From Pseudomonas veronii (GTDB taxonomy: Bacteria; Pseudomonadota; Gammaproteobacteria; Pseudomonadales; Pseudomonadaceae), in assembly GCF_001439695.1 (NCBI RefSeq), contig NZ_JYLL01000004.1:248001-312000 (forward strand): a DNA stretch of 64,000 bases. Direction: 5' to 3'. The position numbers and the translations under genes are program-made. The notes under the pieces were generated by a model. It was not told where the DNA came from. It was given only the letters and a program-made list of their open reading frames with translations, and ran no database searches. This document shows positions 28,615 to 37,979 of the stretch, in pieces (position 1 is the stretch's first letter; each line of letters starts with the position of its first letter).

Positions 28615-29799
28615 TTAATACAGGCATTCGACTGCCATGGCCGTGGCTTCACCGCCGCCGATGCAAATGGCGGCGACGCCACGCTTGAGGCCTTTCTGGC
28701 GCAGGGCCGACAGCAGCGTCACCAGAATCCGCGCGCCTGAGGCGCCGATCGGGTGGCCCAGGGCACAGGCGCCGCCATGAATGTTGACCTTGTCGTGGGG
28801 GATCTCCAGCTTGCTCATGGTGATCAGGCTGACCACGGCAAAGGCTTCGTTGATTTCGAACAGGTCCACGTCGCCCAGGTTCCAGCCGGTCTTGCTCATC
28901 AACTTGCGGATCGCCCCCACCGGCGCCTCCGGAAACAGGCCCGGCTCATCGGCAAACGCCGCATGCCCACGGATCACCGCCAAGGGTTGCAGCCCGCGCT
29001 TGTGCGCCTCGGACTGACGCATCAGGAGCAAGGCCGCCGCACCGTCGGAAATCGAACTGGAGTTGGCCGCAGTCACTGTGCCCCCTTCACGGAACGCCGG
29101 CTTCAGGCTGGCGATCTTCTCCGGCTTGGCTTTGGGTGGTTGCTCATCATGCAGGATGGTTTTTTGCTCCTTGCCCACTGTGACCTGCACCGGGACGATC
29201 TCGGCCGCGAAGCTGCCATTGCTGATCGCCGCTTGTGCGCGGCTCAGGGATGCAATGGCAAACGCATCCTGGGCCTCGCGGGTAAAGCCGTTATGTTGTG
29301 CGCAGTCTTCGGCAAAGGTGCCCATCAGGCGGCCTTTGTCGTAAGCGTCTTCCAGGCCGTCGAGGAACATATGGTCGAGCACGCGGCCGTGGCCCATGCG
29401 GTAGCCGCTGCGTGCGCGGTCCAGCAGGTACGGCGCGTTGGACATGCTTTCCATGCCGCCGGCAATCACCACATCAACGCTGCCGGCCAGCAGCGAGTCA
29501 TGGGCAAGCATCGTCGCCTCCATGCCCGAGCCGCACATTTTGTTGAGGGTGGTGCAGCGGGTGGCCTTGTCCAGCCCGGCGCCAAGCGCGGCCTGGCGTG
29601 CCGGGGCCTGGCCGAGGCCGGCCGGCAGTACACAGCCGAACAGCACTTCATCCACGGCATCGCTGGCGATGCCGGCACGCTCGACGGCGGCGCGAATCGC
29701 CGCGGAGCCCAGTTGCGGTGCGGTCAGGCCTTTGAGATCGCCCTGGAACCCGCCCATGGGGGTGCGTGCGGCGCTGACAATTACGATGGGGTCACTCAT
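28615..29799 (-). CDS. Acetyl-CoA C-acyltransferase (thiolase)
   Basis: A 394-residue degradative thiolase. The acylated nucleophile is C89 in LNKMCGSGMEA, the conserved NEAF follows (EINEAFAVV), a GHPIGASGAR His motif is present, and the second active cysteine is in AICIGGGEATA. It cleaves 3-ketoacyl-CoA (acetoacetyl- or 2-methylacetoacetyl-CoA) to shorter CoA esters. Gene order matches the P. putida fadDx-fadB2x-fadAx-fadEx-fadBx type cluster as I recall it. Confidence 0.92.
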   Translation of the reverse strand: MSDPIVIVSAARTPMGGFQGDLKGLTAPQLGSAAIRAAVERAGIASDAVDEVLFGCVLPAGLGQAPARQAALGAGLDKATRCTTLNKMCGSGMEATMLAHDSLLAGSVDVVIAGGMESMSNAPYLLDRARSGYRMGHGRVLDHMFLDGLEDAYDKGRLMGTFAEDCAQHNGFTREAQDAFAIASLSRAQAAISNGSFAAEIVPVQVTVGKEQKTILHDEQPPKAKPEKIASLKPAFREGGTVTAANSSSISDGAAALLLMRQSEAHKRGLQPLAVIRGHAAFADEPGLFPEAPVGAIRKLMSKTGWNLGDVDLFEINEAFAVVSLITMSKLEIPHDKVNIHGGACALGHPIGASGARILVTLLSALRQKGLKRGVAAICIGGGEATAMAVECLY

Positions 29800-29812
29800 G
29801 ACGCTTCCTCTC

Positions 29813-30580
29813 TTACTTGGCTGCCATGCGCAAGGCGCCGTCGAGACGGATCACCTCGCCATTGAGCATGCTGTTTTCAATGATGTGTCGAACCAACGCG
29901 GCGTATTCGCTCGGTTTGCCCAGGCGTGGCGGGAACGGCACGCCAGCGGCCAGGGAATCGCGGACTTCCGGGGTCATGCCGGCCATCATCGGGGTTTCGA
30001 AAATGCCGGGGGCGATGGTCATCACCCGAATGCCGAAGCGCGCCAATTCGCGCGCGGCGGGCAGGGTCAGGCTGGCGATCGCACCTTTGGACGCAGCATA
30101 CGCCGCCTGGCCGATCTGCCCGTCAAACGCCGCTACCGACGCGGTATTGATGATCACGCCGCGCTCACCGTCGGCGTCCGCCTGGGTTTCTGCGATGGCC
30201 GCAGCGGCCAGGCGCAGCAGGTTGAAGCTGCCGATCAGGTTGACGTTGATCACCTGGGCAAAGCTGGCCAGCCCATGGGGGCCGTTCTTGCCGAGGATCT
30301 TCTCGCCACGTACCACACCGGCGCAGTTCACCAGCCCGTGCAAGCCCCCAAAGGCCGCAACGGTGGCCTGCACGGCGGCTTCGGCAGCGGCTTCCTGGCT
30401 GATGTCCGCCACCGCGCTGCGGGCGTTGTCGCCCAGTTGTTTGGCCTTGGCCGCGACGGCATCGGCGTTCAGGTCCACCAGCATCACCTTGGCGCCAGCG
30501 GCGACCAGCATGTCAGCGGTGGCTGCGCCGAGGCCCGACGCGCCGCCGCTGACCAGAAAAACCTTGTTTGCAATCTGCAT
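29813..30580 (-). CDS. 3-hydroxyacyl-CoA dehydrogenase, SDR type (HSD17B10-like)
   Basis: A 255-residue short-chain dehydrogenase with the NAD loop SGGASGLG near residues 11-18, a VNCAGVV strand, the catalytic Tyr-xxx-Lys in QAAYAASKG, and the [10 protein letters not shown] segment that distinguishes type II 3-hydroxyacyl-CoA (2-methyl-3-hydroxybutyryl-CoA) dehydrogenases. ATG 30580 has AAGGAAA upstream; an open frame to 30745 runs antisense-like into the ligase gene and is not used. It is placed between ligase and thiolase. Confidence 0.9.
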   Translation of the reverse strand: MQIANKVFLVSGGASGLGAATADMLVAAGAKVMLVDLNADAVAAKAKQLGDNARSAVADISQEAAAEAAVQATVAAFGGLHGLVNCAGVVRGEKILGKNGPHGLASFAQVINVNLIGSFNLLRLAAAAIAETQADADGERGVIINTASVAAFDGQIGQAAYAASKGAIASLTLPAARELARFGIRVMTIAPGIFETPMMAGMTPEVRDSLAAGVPFPPRLGKPSEYAALVRHIIENSMLNGEVIRLDGALRMAAK

Positions 30581-30602
30581 CGTTGTTTCCTTGAAAAGTG
30601 GA

Positions 30603-32252
30603 TCAGGCCAACACGGCTTGCGCCTTGGCGATTTCCTGATTACGCAAAATGAAGCGCTGCAGCTTGCCGCTCGGGGTCTTGGGCAAGTCGCTGACAAATT
30701 CGATTTCCCGCGGGTAGGCATGCGCGGCCAGGCGCTGGCGTACATGCAGGCGCAATTCCTCGGCCAGCTCGGGGGTGGCGCGGAACTGCTCGTTGATCAC
30801 CACGAAGGCTTTCACCAGTTCGGTGCGTTCCGCGTCGGGCTTGCCGACGACCGCCGCTTCCACCACCGCCGGGTGTTCGACCAGCGCGCTTTCCACATCG
30901 AACGGGCCGACGCGGTAGCCGGAAGTGGTGATCACATCGTCACTGCGCCCGACGAAGCTGATGCTGCCGTCCGGGTTCAGTTCGACGGTGTCGCCGCTGA
31001 GGTAGTACTTGCCGACAAACGCCTTGGTCCGCACGCCGTCATAGCCGGCGAACCAACACATCGGCGATTGCTCGCGGTCGACGGCGAGAATCCCTGGCTG
31101 GCCGGCGGGCAATTCCTGGTGATCGTCGTCCAGCACCACGATGCGATGCCCTGGCGAGGCAAAACCCGCCGAACCGACATGCACCGGGTGTTCCAGGCCG
31201 TGGTGATTGCACAGCACCATACCCAACTCGGTCTGGCCGTAGTGGTCATGGATGGTCACCCCCAGGTTGTCGGCAAACCAGCGGATCACTTCCGGGTTCA
31301 GCGGCTCGCCGGCGCTGCTGACAATACGCAGCTTGCCCTTGATCGAGCGGGCGAATTGCTCGCCGCCGGCAATCAACAGGCGATACGCGGTCGGCGAGCC
31401 GGTCAGGTTGGTGATCCCGTATTTATTGATCACCCGGCAGGTGCTTTCGAGGGTGAACGGGCCATCGTAGAAAGTAATCGGGTGGCCCATGGACAACGGT
31501 CCGGTCACACCGAAATAGATGCCATAGGCCCAGCCCGGGTCGGCAACGTTCCAGAATGCGTCTTCGGGGCGCAGGTCCACCGCATCGCGGGTGTAGCTCT
31601 GGAACGCAACAATGGCCTTGAGCGGCACCGACAGCGCTTTCGACGGGCCGGTGGTGCCCGAGGTGAACATCAGCAGGAACGGGTCGTCAGCGCCCAGCAG
31701 CACCGGCTCGCAGTGGTTGGAATAGGTGGCCAGCTCGGCCCAGAAACTGAAATCACCGCGTACCAGGCCTTCGCCCTTGGCGCCAGTGACCGTGACGATC
31801 GTCGGGCAGCCTTCCACTTGCGCGAGCTTGGGCCGGTTCACCGCATCGGTGACCACCACGGCCGCGCCGGAACTGTTCAGGCGATGCTCAATGGCCTTGG
31901 GGCCGAAGGCGGTGAACAACGGTTGATAGACGGCGCCGATGCGCCAGGTCGCAAGGACCACCACCAGTAATTCGGCGGTGCGTGGCAACAGGCCGGCCAC
32001 CTTGTCGCCGCGTTTGACGCCCTGGGCCAACAGGAAATTGGCGAAGCGTGCAGCCTGGTCTTGCAAGTCGCTGAAGGTGGATGTGGCACTGCGCCCATCC
32101 TTGCCTTCCCAGAACAGCGCAATGCGCCCTGGTAACGCATGTCGGTCGCAGCATTCCACGCAGGCATTGAGGCCTTGCAGGTTACCGGCCAAGGCGCTGT
32201 CGACGGTATGTTGGTAATCGAACTCGGTAGTGGCAGCCAAATAGTCACGCAT
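30603..32252 (-). CDS. Acyl-CoA synthetase, AMP-binding family
   Basis: A 549-residue adenylate-forming ligase. The P-loop-like motif is [13 protein letters not shown], with YGQTELGM (ATP site), YLSGDTV (hinge) and KTPSGKLQR (C-terminal catalytic Lys). Residues 1-100 are the medium-chain/acetate-like N-terminus. It activates a short or branched fatty acid to acyl-CoA for the four downstream enzymes. As first gene of the minus-strand operon it faces bestrophin across a 236-base region with an operator-like inverted repeat. Confidence 0.9.
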   Translation of the reverse strand: MRDYLAATTEFDYQHTVDSALAGNLQGLNACVECCDRHALPGRIALFWEGKDGRSATSTFSDLQDQAARFANFLLAQGVKRGDKVAGLLPRTAELLVVVLATWRIGAVYQPLFTAFGPKAIEHRLNSSGAAVVVTDAVNRPKLAQVEGCPTIVTVTGAKGEGLVRGDFSFWAELATYSNHCEPVLLGADDPFLLMFTSGTTGPSKALSVPLKAIVAFQSYTRDAVDLRPEDAFWNVADPGWAYGIYFGVTGPLSMGHPITFYDGPFTLESTCRVINKYGITNLTGSPTAYRLLIAGGEQFARSIKGKLRIVSSAGEPLNPEVIRWFADNLGVTIHDHYGQTELGMVLCNHHGLEHPVHVGSAGFASPGHRIVVLDDDHQELPAGQPGILAVDREQSPMCWFAGYDGVRTKAFVGKYYLSGDTVELNPDGSISFVGRSDDVITTSGYRVGPFDVESALVEHPAVVEAAVVGKPDAERTELVKAFVVINEQFRATPELAEELRLHVRQRLAAHAYPREIEFVSDLPKTPSGKLQRFILRNQEIAKAQAVLA

Positions 32253-32381
32253 CGCTTCAAATCCTTCAGTATTTTTATTTTCAGGACGTTTTTTCGGACG
32301 AGAGCCGCGGAAATAGTCGCTCTAGAGCGCTGCAGCAGCAATGGTCAAAGCCACCAACATGCCTGACTGGTTTGGCCAATG

Positions 32382-32413
32382 CCGCTTGATCATAGACCCC
32401 GCCGATCAAGCGG
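32382..32413. promoter_or_regulatory. Perfect inverted repeat, candidate operator of the acyl-CoA ligase operon
   Basis: CCGCTTGATC (32382-32391) is exactly repeated in inverse as GATCAAGCGG (32404-32413) with a 12-base spacer, in the 236-base divergent gap between the ligase operon and the bestrophin gene. Ten-base perfect arms suit a dimeric regulator. No regulator gene is adjacent. No convincing sigma-70 hexamers were picked out, and nothing else was recognised in this gap. Confidence 0.5.
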
Positions 32414-32488
32414 TCGGCCCAAGCGATTGGACGCGCCGGCCGCCAGCTTCTAACCTGATGGCCTGCGCCACCGAAGAAGCCCCTCCCG

Positions 32489-33382
32489 ATGATCGTTCGC
32501 CCCAAACCCAACCTGCTGGGCATTCTGTTTTCGCTCAAGGGCTCGATCGCCAAGCGCATCGCCCTGCGCAGCCTGCTGGTCACGTTGCTGGCCTCGGTCA
32601 TCGTGCTGGTGGAAACCCTGCACCCGGCCTATTTCTCCAAGGTCAATGCCACGCCGTTCACCTTGCTCGGGCTGTCGCTGTCGATCTTCATGAGTTTTCG
32701 CAACAACGCTTGCTACGACCGCTGGTGGGAAGGCCGCAAGCAACTCGGGCAGATGACCATCGAAGTGCGCTCACTGATCCGTGAAACCCAGGTATTCAGC
32801 GACCCGCTGGAGCGGGCTGGCCTGCTGCGCGGTCTGTGCGGCTTTGCCCATGGATTGATCGCGCGCCTGCGCCTGGAAGATGAGGCGCGAGCGGTGAAGC
32901 CCTGGATCGACGTCGAAGCAGGCCACCCCAACCTCCCGGACCAGGTCCTGCAACAGCTCGGCGCGCGGTTTTCCGGGCTGGCCGAACGGGGCGTGATCAG
33001 TGAATGGCGCTACACCCAGCTGGAAACCCGACTGGTCAGCCTGACCCAGGTGCAGGCAGCGTGCGAGCGGATCAAAAGCACACCGCTGCCCTTCCCCTAC
33101 ACCCTGCTGCTGCACCGCACCATCTACCTGTTCTGCATTCTGTTGCCGTTTGCCATGGCCGAACCGCTGGGCTGGCTGACACCGGTGTTCACCGCAATCG
33201 TCAGCTACACCTTCTTTGGCCTCGACGAAATCGGCGACGACCTGGAGGACCCCTTCGGCTTCGATGAGAACGACCTGCCCTGCAACGCGATCGTGCGGAC
33301 CCTGGAGCGCGAGATCCTGGCGGCCCTCGGCGAAACGGCCTTGCCGCCTGCCCTGGAGCCGGTGGAATACGTGCTGACCTGA
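32489..33382 (+). CDS. Bestrophin-family ion channel
   Basis: A 297-residue protein of the bestrophin/YneE family. Two N-terminal membrane helices end in the signature FRNNACYDRWWEGRK (about residues 70-84), and two more hydrophobic helices lie near 210-250, the second followed by the conserved acidic stretch GLDEIGDDLEDPFG. Bacterial bestrophins form pentameric ion channels in the inner membrane. It is a single gene, probably followed by the TPR gene 76 bases later. Confidence 0.88.
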   Translation: MIVRPKPNLLGILFSLKGSIAKRIALRSLLVTLLASVIVLVETLHPAYFSKVNATPFTLLGLSLSIFMSFRNNACYDRWWEGRKQLGQMTIEVRSLIRETQVFSDPLERAGLLRGLCGFAHGLIARLRLEDEARAVKPWIDVEAGHPNLPDQVLQQLGARFSGLAERGVISEWRYTQLETRLVSLTQVQAACERIKSTPLPFPYTLLLHRTIYLFCILLPFAMAEPLGWLTPVFTAIVSYTFFGLDEIGDDLEDPFGFDENDLPCNAIVRTLEREILAALGETALPPALEPVEYVLT

Positions 33383-33458
33383 TACAGGTTTGACACTCGC
33401 CGTGGTCTGACCGAAGCTGAGAGCTTTGCCCCAGCTGCCTAAGCTCTCGGACGCCTGC

Positions 33459-34517
33459 ATGTCAAAGTCACGCCGTTACTCCATCATCGGCCTGTGCGCC
33501 CTGTTGTTGATTGTGCTGATCACCTGGTATTTCTCCCGTTCCACCCCGGTGGCCGTGCCGCCCGCCATTGCCCATAGCTACGCGAAAGCCTTGAAACAGG
33601 CGCGCAACGGCGAACCGGGCGCCGCCCGCGTGCTGTACCAGCAACTGGCCCGGCCGGACTTGTCCGACGAGCGTCGTGTGGCCTTGCACGCCGAGCTGCC
33701 CAATTACCCCAGCCCCCAGGCACTGAAGCTCGCCGACAAGGACCTGGCCGATGACTCGCCGCAGGTGCGTGAAGCGGCGATTCACAGCATCGTCGGCCTG
33801 GTGCCCACGGGCCAGCGCACGCTGCTGCTCGGGCCGTTGCTCGACGATCCGCAACAAGACGTGCGCTTTGCCGCCGCCAACGCATTGCTCGGCCTCTCGC
33901 CCGACACCCTCGGCCTGTATTTCGGACCCTTGCAGCAGGTACTCGATGAGTTCGTGAAGAAGCTCAAGGCGCAACCTGAAACCGCCGAAGGTTGGCTCCA
34001 ACTGGCGCGCCTGTACATCCACAGCGCGCTGCTGCCGGAGGCGCAGAACGCCCTGGAGCAAGCGATGCGCCTGCAGCCGGACAACCTGCAAGCCGTGGTT
34101 GCGCAAATCGAACTGCTGGATAAACAGGGCAAGACCGACGAGTCCCGCCAACTGCTCGCCCGCCAGCTCGCGGCGCACCCCGAATCCGCGTACCTGCAAC
34201 ACGCCCTGGGCATGTGGTTGCTGCACCATGGCGAGCGTGCTTACGCCTTGCTCGGCCTGTCCAAGGCAGTGGAACTGGAACCGAGCAATCAGGATTACCG
34301 TTACGACCTGGCCACCACCCTGCACGCTCAGGAAGAACTCGAAGCCGCCCAGCGCCAGTTGGAAGAAATCATCCAGCGCCACCCGGCCAATCGCAAGGCG
34401 CGAGTGCTGCTGGTCAGCTACTGGAAAGAAAGCGGTCAATTGCAGAACGTTCAGGTGCTGCTGGCGCAGTTGGAGCAACAAAACCCGGATGATCCGGCGC
34501 TGCAACAGGGCCTGTAG
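33459..34517 (+). CDS. Membrane-anchored TPR/HEAT-repeat protein
   Basis: A 352-residue protein with one N-terminal membrane helix (about 8-27) and a soluble, probably periplasmic, remainder. A HEAT-like region lies at about 80-165 (DDSPQVREAAIHSIVGLV, DDPQQDVRFAAANALLG), then tetratricopeptide repeats (LQPDNLQAVVAQIELL, LGLSKAVELEPSNQDYRYDLA, HPANRKARVLLV). Such proteins are scaffolds or maturation factors; the partner is unknown. The start is ATG 33459; an upstream TTG in frame at 33426 lacks support. Confidence 0.8.
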   Translation: MSKSRRYSIIGLCALLLIVLITWYFSRSTPVAVPPAIAHSYAKALKQARNGEPGAARVLYQQLARPDLSDERRVALHAELPNYPSPQALKLADKDLADDSPQVREAAIHSIVGLVPTGQRTLLLGPLLDDPQQDVRFAAANALLGLSPDTLGLYFGPLQQVLDEFVKKLKAQPETAEGWLQLARLYIHSALLPEAQNALEQAMRLQPDNLQAVVAQIELLDKQGKTDESRQLLARQLAAHPESAYLQHALGMWLLHHGERAYALLGLSKAVELEPSNQDYRYDLATTLHAQEELEAAQRQLEEIIQRHPANRKARVLLVSYWKESGQLQNVQVLLAQLEQQNPDDPALQQGL

Positions 34518-34570
34518 GCGCGCCGCATCGCCGCCCAGGCGCTGACATTGCGCGCAAAAGACGAAAAGGT

Positions 34571-34599
34571 GGAACCCCGCTCATACGCCAGGGTCAAGA
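34571..34599 (+). promoter_or_regulatory. Possible ECF-sigma (AlgU-like) promoter of the kaiC operon
   Basis: GGAACC (34571-34576) and TCAAGA (34594-34599) are 17 bases apart, close to the GAACTT-N16/17-TCAAA/TCTGA layout of AlgU/RpoE promoters, and lie 61 bases before the start. The same GGAACC is the -35 of HrpL promoters, but the CCACNNA partner is missing here. Confidence 0.3.
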
Positions 34600-34659
34600 A
34601 GGTATAGCGCGCTCGAACGAACGCGCACCCCTTACTCGTATGTGACCTGAGGGCACTTC

Positions 34660-36162
34660 TTGTCTATGTCCAACGCGCTGTTATCCGAAAAGGCGGCCAC
34701 CGGTATCGAAGGTCTTGATGACATTCTTTGCGGCGGTTTGTCCCGCAGCCATCTGTTTCTGCTCGAAGGCGAACCAGGGACCGGCAAAACCACCGTCGCC
34801 CTGCACTTCCTGAAGGCAGGGGCAGAAAATGGTGAACGCTCGCTCTATATCACCTTGTCCGAAACCGAGCGTGAATTGCGCCAGGGCGCAAAATCCCACG
34901 GCTGGGATCTGGATGACAATATCCATATTTTCGAGCTGACCCCGCCGGAAAGCCTGCTCAATGCCGAACAACAGCAAAGCCTGTTGTACTCTTCCGACCT
35001 GGAACTGGGCGAGGCCACGCGGCAGATCTTTGAAGTGGTGGAACGGGTCAAGCCGACCCGCGTGGTGGTCGACAGCCTCTCCGAAATCCGCCTGCTGGCG
35101 CAAAGTTCCCTGCGTTATCGACGACAGATCCTGGCGATCAAGCACTATTTCGTGCGCTACGACGCCACGGTGTTGCTGCTCGACGACCTGACCACCGAAT
35201 CCCTCGACAAAACCGTACACAGCGTCGCCCACGGGGTGATTCGCCTGGAAGAACTGACGCCCAATTACGGCGCCGAACGCCGTCGCGTGCGGGTCGTGAA
35301 GTACCGCGGCCAAAAGTACCGCGGCGGCTTCCACGATTTCACCATCATGGGCGATGGCGTGCATGTGTTCCCGCGGCTGGTGGCGGCCGAGCATCGCGGC
35401 GGCTATGTGCGCGAGACCCTGAGCAGCGGCATTCGCGAACTGGATGCCTTGATGGGCGGCGGAGTCGAGACCGGCTCCAGCAGCCTGATCCTCGGCCCCG
35501 CCGGCACCGGCAAGTCGCTGATCTCGATGGTGTTTGCCGCCGCCGCCGTGGCGCGGGGCGAAAAAGCCGCGCTGTTCATCTTCGATGAGGAACTGGGCCT
35601 GCTCTTCGAGCGCATGAAAAACATGGGCATCGACCTCGCCGCGCTGCAAGCCACCGGCAACCTGCTGATCGAACAAGTCGACGCGGCCGAGTTGACCCCC
35701 GGCGAGTTCTCGCACCGCGTGCGGCGCTGCGTGGATGAGCGCGGGATCAAGACTGTGGTGATCGACAGCATCAACGGCTATCAGGCCGCCATGCCGGAAG
35801 AAAATGCGCTGATCCTGCACATGCACGAACTGCTGCTGTATCTCAACCGCCGCGGCGCCGCCACGTTCATGACCGTCGCCCAGCACGGCCTGGTCGGTGA
35901 CATGCAGGCGCCCGTCGACATTACCTACCTCGCCGACACGGTCATTCTGCTGCGCTATTTCGAAGCGCTGGGCAAGGTGCGCCGCGCCATTTCAATCATC
36001 AAGAAACGCACCGGTGCCCATGAATCGACCATTCGCGAGTACCGCATCAGCAGCCAGGGCATGACTGTCGGCGAGCCGCTCGATAATTTCCAGGGCGTAC
36101 TGCGCGGTATCCCCACGTACATGGGCGCCGGCTCTCCTCTGCTCAAGGATGAGGGCCAGTGA
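34660..36162 (+). CDS. KaiC-family double RecA-domain ATPase
   Basis: A 500-residue protein with two KaiC/RecA domains in tandem. Walker A motifs are GEPGTGKTT (37-45) and GPAGTGKSL near 280; the Walker B strands are TVLLLDD and TVVIDSING. The start is TTG 34660 with GAGGG 6 bases upstream; ATG 34666 gives a protein two residues shorter. In Pseudomonas and Legionella, KaiC homologues without KaiA are tied to stress adaptation rather than a proven clock. It is coupled to a histidine kinase by GTGA overlap, and kaiC-kinase pairs recur in these genomes, suggesting the kinase reads out KaiC state. Confidence 0.9.
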   Translation: MSMSNALLSEKAATGIEGLDDILCGGLSRSHLFLLEGEPGTGKTTVALHFLKAGAENGERSLYITLSETERELRQGAKSHGWDLDDNIHIFELTPPESLLNAEQQQSLLYSSDLELGEATRQIFEVVERVKPTRVVVDSLSEIRLLAQSSLRYRRQILAIKHYFVRYDATVLLLDDLTTESLDKTVHSVAHGVIRLEELTPNYGAERRRVRVVKYRGQKYRGGFHDFTIMGDGVHVFPRLVAAEHRGGYVRETLSSGIRELDALMGGGVETGSSSLILGPAGTGKSLISMVFAAAAVARGEKAALFIFDEELGLLFERMKNMGIDLAALQATGNLLIEQVDAAELTPGEFSHRVRRCVDERGIKTVVIDSINGYQAAMPEENALILHMHELLLYLNRRGAATFMTVAQHGLVGDMQAPVDITYLADTVILLRYFEALGKVRRAISIIKKRTGAHESTIREYRISSQGMTVGEPLDNFQGVLRGIPTYMGAGSPLLKDEGQ

Positions 36163-37868
36163 CGAGCCTATCCCCCGTCTCCGAGCGCGCCATCGTACTT
36201 GCGCCGATGGGCCGCGACGGCGCGTTGGCGCTGATGATGCTCAACGAGGCCGGGTACAACGGCGTGATCGCCACGGGCCTGACGGCCTTGTGCAACGCAC
36301 TGGAAGAAGGGGCCGGCCTGCTGATTATTGCTGCCGAAGCCTTGCGCGGCGTCGATCTGGAGCCGCTGCTCGAGTATTTGCACCAACAGCCTGCGTGGTC
36401 GGACTTGCCCATCGTATTGATGACCCATCACGGCGGCGCCGAGCAGAACGGTTCCTCGCACCTGAGCGGGTTATTGGGCAATGTCACCTTCCTCGAGCGG
36501 CCTTTCCATCCTGTGACGTTGATCAGCCTGGTTACGGCGGCACTGCGCGGACGACGCCGACAATACGATGCGCGCGACCGGCTGATCGACCTGAGCGAAA
36601 GCGAACTGCGCTTGCAACGCACGCTGGAGACACTCGAGCAGCAAGTAGAAGAACGCACGGCGCAGCTGCGCAGCAATGAAGAAGCACTGCGTCAATCGCA
36701 GAAGATGGAGGCCGTCGGCCAGTTGACCGGCGGCATCGCCCATGACTTCAACAACATGCTCACCGGCATCATCGGCAGCCTGGAGTTACTGCGCAGGCGC
36801 GTCTCCCGCGGCAAGCTGGACGACCTGGACAGCCTGATCGACCTGGGCGTCACCTCCGCCAACCGGGCCGCCGGCCTTACCCACCGCCTGCTCGCGTTCT
36901 CCCGGCGGCAGTCGCTGGATTCAAAACCCGTCGAGATCAACCAACTGGTGACCTCCATGGGCGAACTGTTGCAACGCAGCATCAATGAAAGCATTGCGCT
37001 GGACATGCGCCTCAGCGACCCGCTCTGGACCGCCGAAGCCGACCCCAACCAGTTGGAAAGCGCGCTGCTCAACCTGGTGATCAACGCACGCGATGCCATG
37101 CCGAACGGCGGCAACCTCACCGTGGAAACCAGCAACCGCCATCTCGACAGCGTGTTCACCGCCGCCTACGGCACATTGCAACCCGGTGACTACGTTGAAT
37201 TGAGCGTCAGCGACAGCGGCTGCGGTATCCCGGAAAGTTTAATGGGGCGCGTCTTCGATCCTTTCTTCACCACCAAACCGATCGGCCAGGGCACCGGCCT
37301 CGGCCTGTCGATGATTTACGGCTTTGCACGTCAATCCGGTGGCCATGTGACGATCCACAGCGAAGTCGGAAAAGGCACTACCGTCAGCCTGTTCCTGCCG
37401 CGTTTCGTCGGTGAAATGGTCGTGGCCGAAGCGGCGAACCCCGCGCGGCTGCCCTTTGCCAATGCCGGTGAAACAGTGTTGATCGTCGAGGACGACCCGG
37501 CGGTACGGGTGCTGGTCAGCGCGGTGCTCAAGGAACTGGGCTATGCCTTTGTCGAGGCCAGCGATGCCAACACCGCACTGCCGATCATCGAGTCCGACCA
37601 GCGCATTGACCTGATGATCAGCGACGTCGGGCTGCCGGGTATGAACGGCCGGCAACTGGCGGAAATCGGCCGGCAGATTCGGCCGGAACTCAAGGTCCTA
37701 TTTATCACCGGCTATGCCGAACACGCGGCGGTGCGCGGTGGTTTTCTGGACCCTGGGATGCAGTTGATTACCAAGCCGTTCACGTTTGATCTCTTGACGG
37801 CGAAAGTCAGGGAAATGATCCGCGCAGCCGCCAGCCAAGCGGAGGCGACCGGCAACAAGGTGCAATAA
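36159..37868 (+). CDS. Hybrid sensor histidine kinase paired with KaiC
   Basis: A 569-residue cytoplasmic kinase starting at GTG 36159. Residues about 10-130 resemble a receiver fold, but the phospho-acceptor position reads LLIIAAEAL with no Asp, so it is a degenerate receiver. A coiled coil (150-180) leads to HisKA with His near 195 (GGIAHDFNNML), an HATPase_c domain with DSGCGIP and GTGLGLSMIYG boxes, and a C-terminal true receiver (LMISDVGLPGMNG). It lacks membrane helices, so the signal is probably cytoplasmic and perhaps KaiC-dependent. Confidence 0.88.
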   Translation: MTSLSPVSERAIVLAPMGRDGALALMMLNEAGYNGVIATGLTALCNALEEGAGLLIIAAEALRGVDLEPLLEYLHQQPAWSDLPIVLMTHHGGAEQNGSSHLSGLLGNVTFLERPFHPVTLISLVTAALRGRRRQYDARDRLIDLSESELRLQRTLETLEQQVEERTAQLRSNEEALRQSQKMEAVGQLTGGIAHDFNNMLTGIIGSLELLRRRVSRGKLDDLDSLIDLGVTSANRAAGLTHRLLAFSRRQSLDSKPVEINQLVTSMGELLQRSINESIALDMRLSDPLWTAEADPNQLESALLNLVINARDAMPNGGNLTVETSNRHLDSVFTAAYGTLQPGDYVELSVSDSGCGIPESLMGRVFDPFFTTKPIGQGTGLGLSMIYGFARQSGGHVTIHSEVGKGTTVSLFLPRFVGEMVVAEAANPARLPFANAGETVLIVEDDPAVRVLVSAVLKELGYAFVEASDANTALPIIESDQRIDLMISDVGLPGMNGRQLAEIGRQIRPELKVLFITGYAEHAAVRGGFLDPGMQLITKPFTFDLLTAKVREMIRAAASQAEATGNKVQ

Positions 37869-37919
37869 AGCCACGGTTCGAAAATGGAATCGGTCAAGGG
37901 GCTTGGGTACGAAGGATTA

Positions 37920-37949
37920 CCACTGGGACCTGGAATTTTCACCCAGTGG
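37920..37949. promoter_or_regulatory. Inverted repeat upstream of toxin gene 1
   Basis: CCACTGGG (37920-37927) and CCCAGTGG (37942-37949) are perfect inverted copies with a 14-base spacer, 30 bases before the proposed ATG at 37980 and 51 bases after the kinase stop. It could be an operator or an RNA hairpin near the ribosome site. No HrpL-type box was found in this 111-base gap. Confidence 0.4.
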
Positions 37950-37979
37950 ACCTCAATCCTGATGATAGAGCCGCCCCCC

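Noticed and set aside
34571..34599. HrpL box upstream of kaiC, suggested by GGAACC
   Set aside because: No CCACNNA occurs 15-16 bases downstream; the pattern fits an ECF AlgU-type promoter better.
37884..37979. N-terminal extension of toxin 1 beginning at 37884
   Set aside because: The extra 32 residues have no counterpart in toxin 2 and contain the inverted repeat 37920-37949, and MTIS at 37980 matches the start of its paralogue.
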